Positions 44,013-44,313 of a stretch of 44,313 nt of DNA are shown here, in pieces; positions within the stretch are counted from its first letter, which is position 1; each line of letters opens with the position of its first letter. A model generated the notes under the pieces. It did no database searches, was not told the origin of the DNA, and was given only the letters and a program-made list of their open reading frames with translations. The DNA lies in NCBI GenBank assembly GCA_001871195.1, contig MNXA01000051.1:1-44313 (forward strand), in the 5' to 3' direction. The DNA is from Zetaproteobacteria bacterium CG1_02_55_237. Lineage in GTDB: Bacteria; Pseudomonadota; Zetaproteobacteria; Mariprofundales; Mariprofundaceae. Position numbers and translations under genes: made by a program.

Positions 44013-44313
44013 TGTTGGCAACAAATAGAGTTGTCCGGTTTTAGAGCACAAGGGTTGTCCGGTTTGGTTTTGGTTCATATTGCTGCCTTCAGCCTTGGTA
44101 GTGGTAGTTCCGGCTTGCTGGCCTTGGGCTTCAGAAGAGGCTGAAACTCGGCGAGTTTTCTTGGCCCGTGGAAGATGGCCATGCTGCCATCGGTATAGCA
44201 GTGAACACGCACTCTGGCTTTGACATAATGGTGTCGGTATTCATTGCTGGGGATTTGCAGGGTTCTGCCCTCAAAGCTGACGGTGTTGTCTTTGTTGACT
44301 GTGCGTTCGTGCT
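44013..44313 (-). mobile_element. Insertion sequence, transposase-side terminus (right copy)
   Basis: Identical to the first copy in reverse complement over 301 bases, including the twin AAACCGGACAAC motifs (44030-44041 and 44054-44065 on the minus strand). The element's end at 44013 (TGTTGGCAACA) lies 27 bases after the deacetylase-like gene, so no gene is cut on this side. The remainder of the element is beyond the window. Confidence 0.85.
44075..44313 (-). CDS. ISNCY-type transposase, C-terminal fragment (right copy)
   Basis: The minus-strand frame from the window edge to the TGA at 44077-44075 encodes the same roughly 79-residue C-terminal transposase end as the left copy, without a single difference. 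Only the final part of the protein is visible. Family assignment as for the left copy. Confidence 0.7.
   Translation of the reverse strand, partial: HERTVNKDNTVSFEGRTLQIPSNEYRHHYVKARVRVHCYTDGSMAIFHGPRKLAEFQPLLKPKASKPELPLPRLKAAI

Noticed and set aside
1-44313. A 44-kb composite transposon bounded by inverted IS copies
   Set aside because: The interior carries essential genes (complex I, L21, L27, L31, obgE, a tRNA) in normal operons; contig breaks at a repeated IS are the simpler explanation.

Overview
The window looks like one contig from a Gram-negative, respiring proteobacterium. It carries an outer-membrane TolC-type channel, an EnvC-type septal protein, a lipoprotein, a proton-pumping complex I and a soluble transhydrogenase, with moderately high GC and tight operons full of ATGA/GTGA overlaps. 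nuoC and nuoD are separate genes, unlike the fused nuoCD of enterobacteria. The general style reminded me of Zetaproteobacteria (Mariprofundus-like), but that is an impression and needs a marker-gene tree. Both ends of the window lie inside the same insertion sequence: bases 2-302 and 44013-44313 are identical in inverted orientation, so the contig most likely ends where an assembler met a multicopy IS.

Layout. 1-302: 3' end of an ISNCY-like transposase gene and the IS terminus, which cuts the 3' end of a GAF/HD-GYP phosphodiesterase gene (minus). 2052-4627: leuA and pssA (minus). Between them is a leucine attenuator: a 23-codon leader with four consecutive Leu codons, a strong hairpin-plus-T terminator and a candidate promoter. 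4874-11264: a five-gene drug/solute export operon (TolC, HlyD-type adaptor, tandem-ATPase ABC protein, two ABC-2 permeases). 11322-17518: uvrC, a nitroreductase, a small lipoprotein, a GST-like protein, apaG and a DEAD-box RNA helicase. 17770-19568: sthA and a convergent orphan gene. 19838-34086: complete nuoABCDEFGHIJKLMN operon. 34098-34174: tRNA-Arg(TCG). 34304-40388: rpmE, rplU, rpmA, obgE, proB, proA, nadD, rsfS, rlmH. 40385-43986: envC, ctpA and a divergent polysaccharide deacetylase, the usual septum/periplasm trio. 44013-44313: the second IS end.

How it fits together. Complex I and SthA handle NADH/NADPH; leuA is tuned to leucyl-tRNA supply by attenuation; the rpmE-rlmH block joins translation and ribosome maturation (L31, L21, L27, Obg, RsfS, RlmH) with proline and NAD synthesis; EnvC, CtpA and the deacetylase-like protein act on the envelope. 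No gap between genes exceeds 300 bases. I see no CRISPR array, prophage, toxin-antitoxin pair or recognisable defence system. The most interesting items are regulatory (leu attenuator, an operator-like palindrome upstream of the nitroreductase), two unassigned genes, and the IS-altered HD-GYP protein with a long insert in its catalytic domain.
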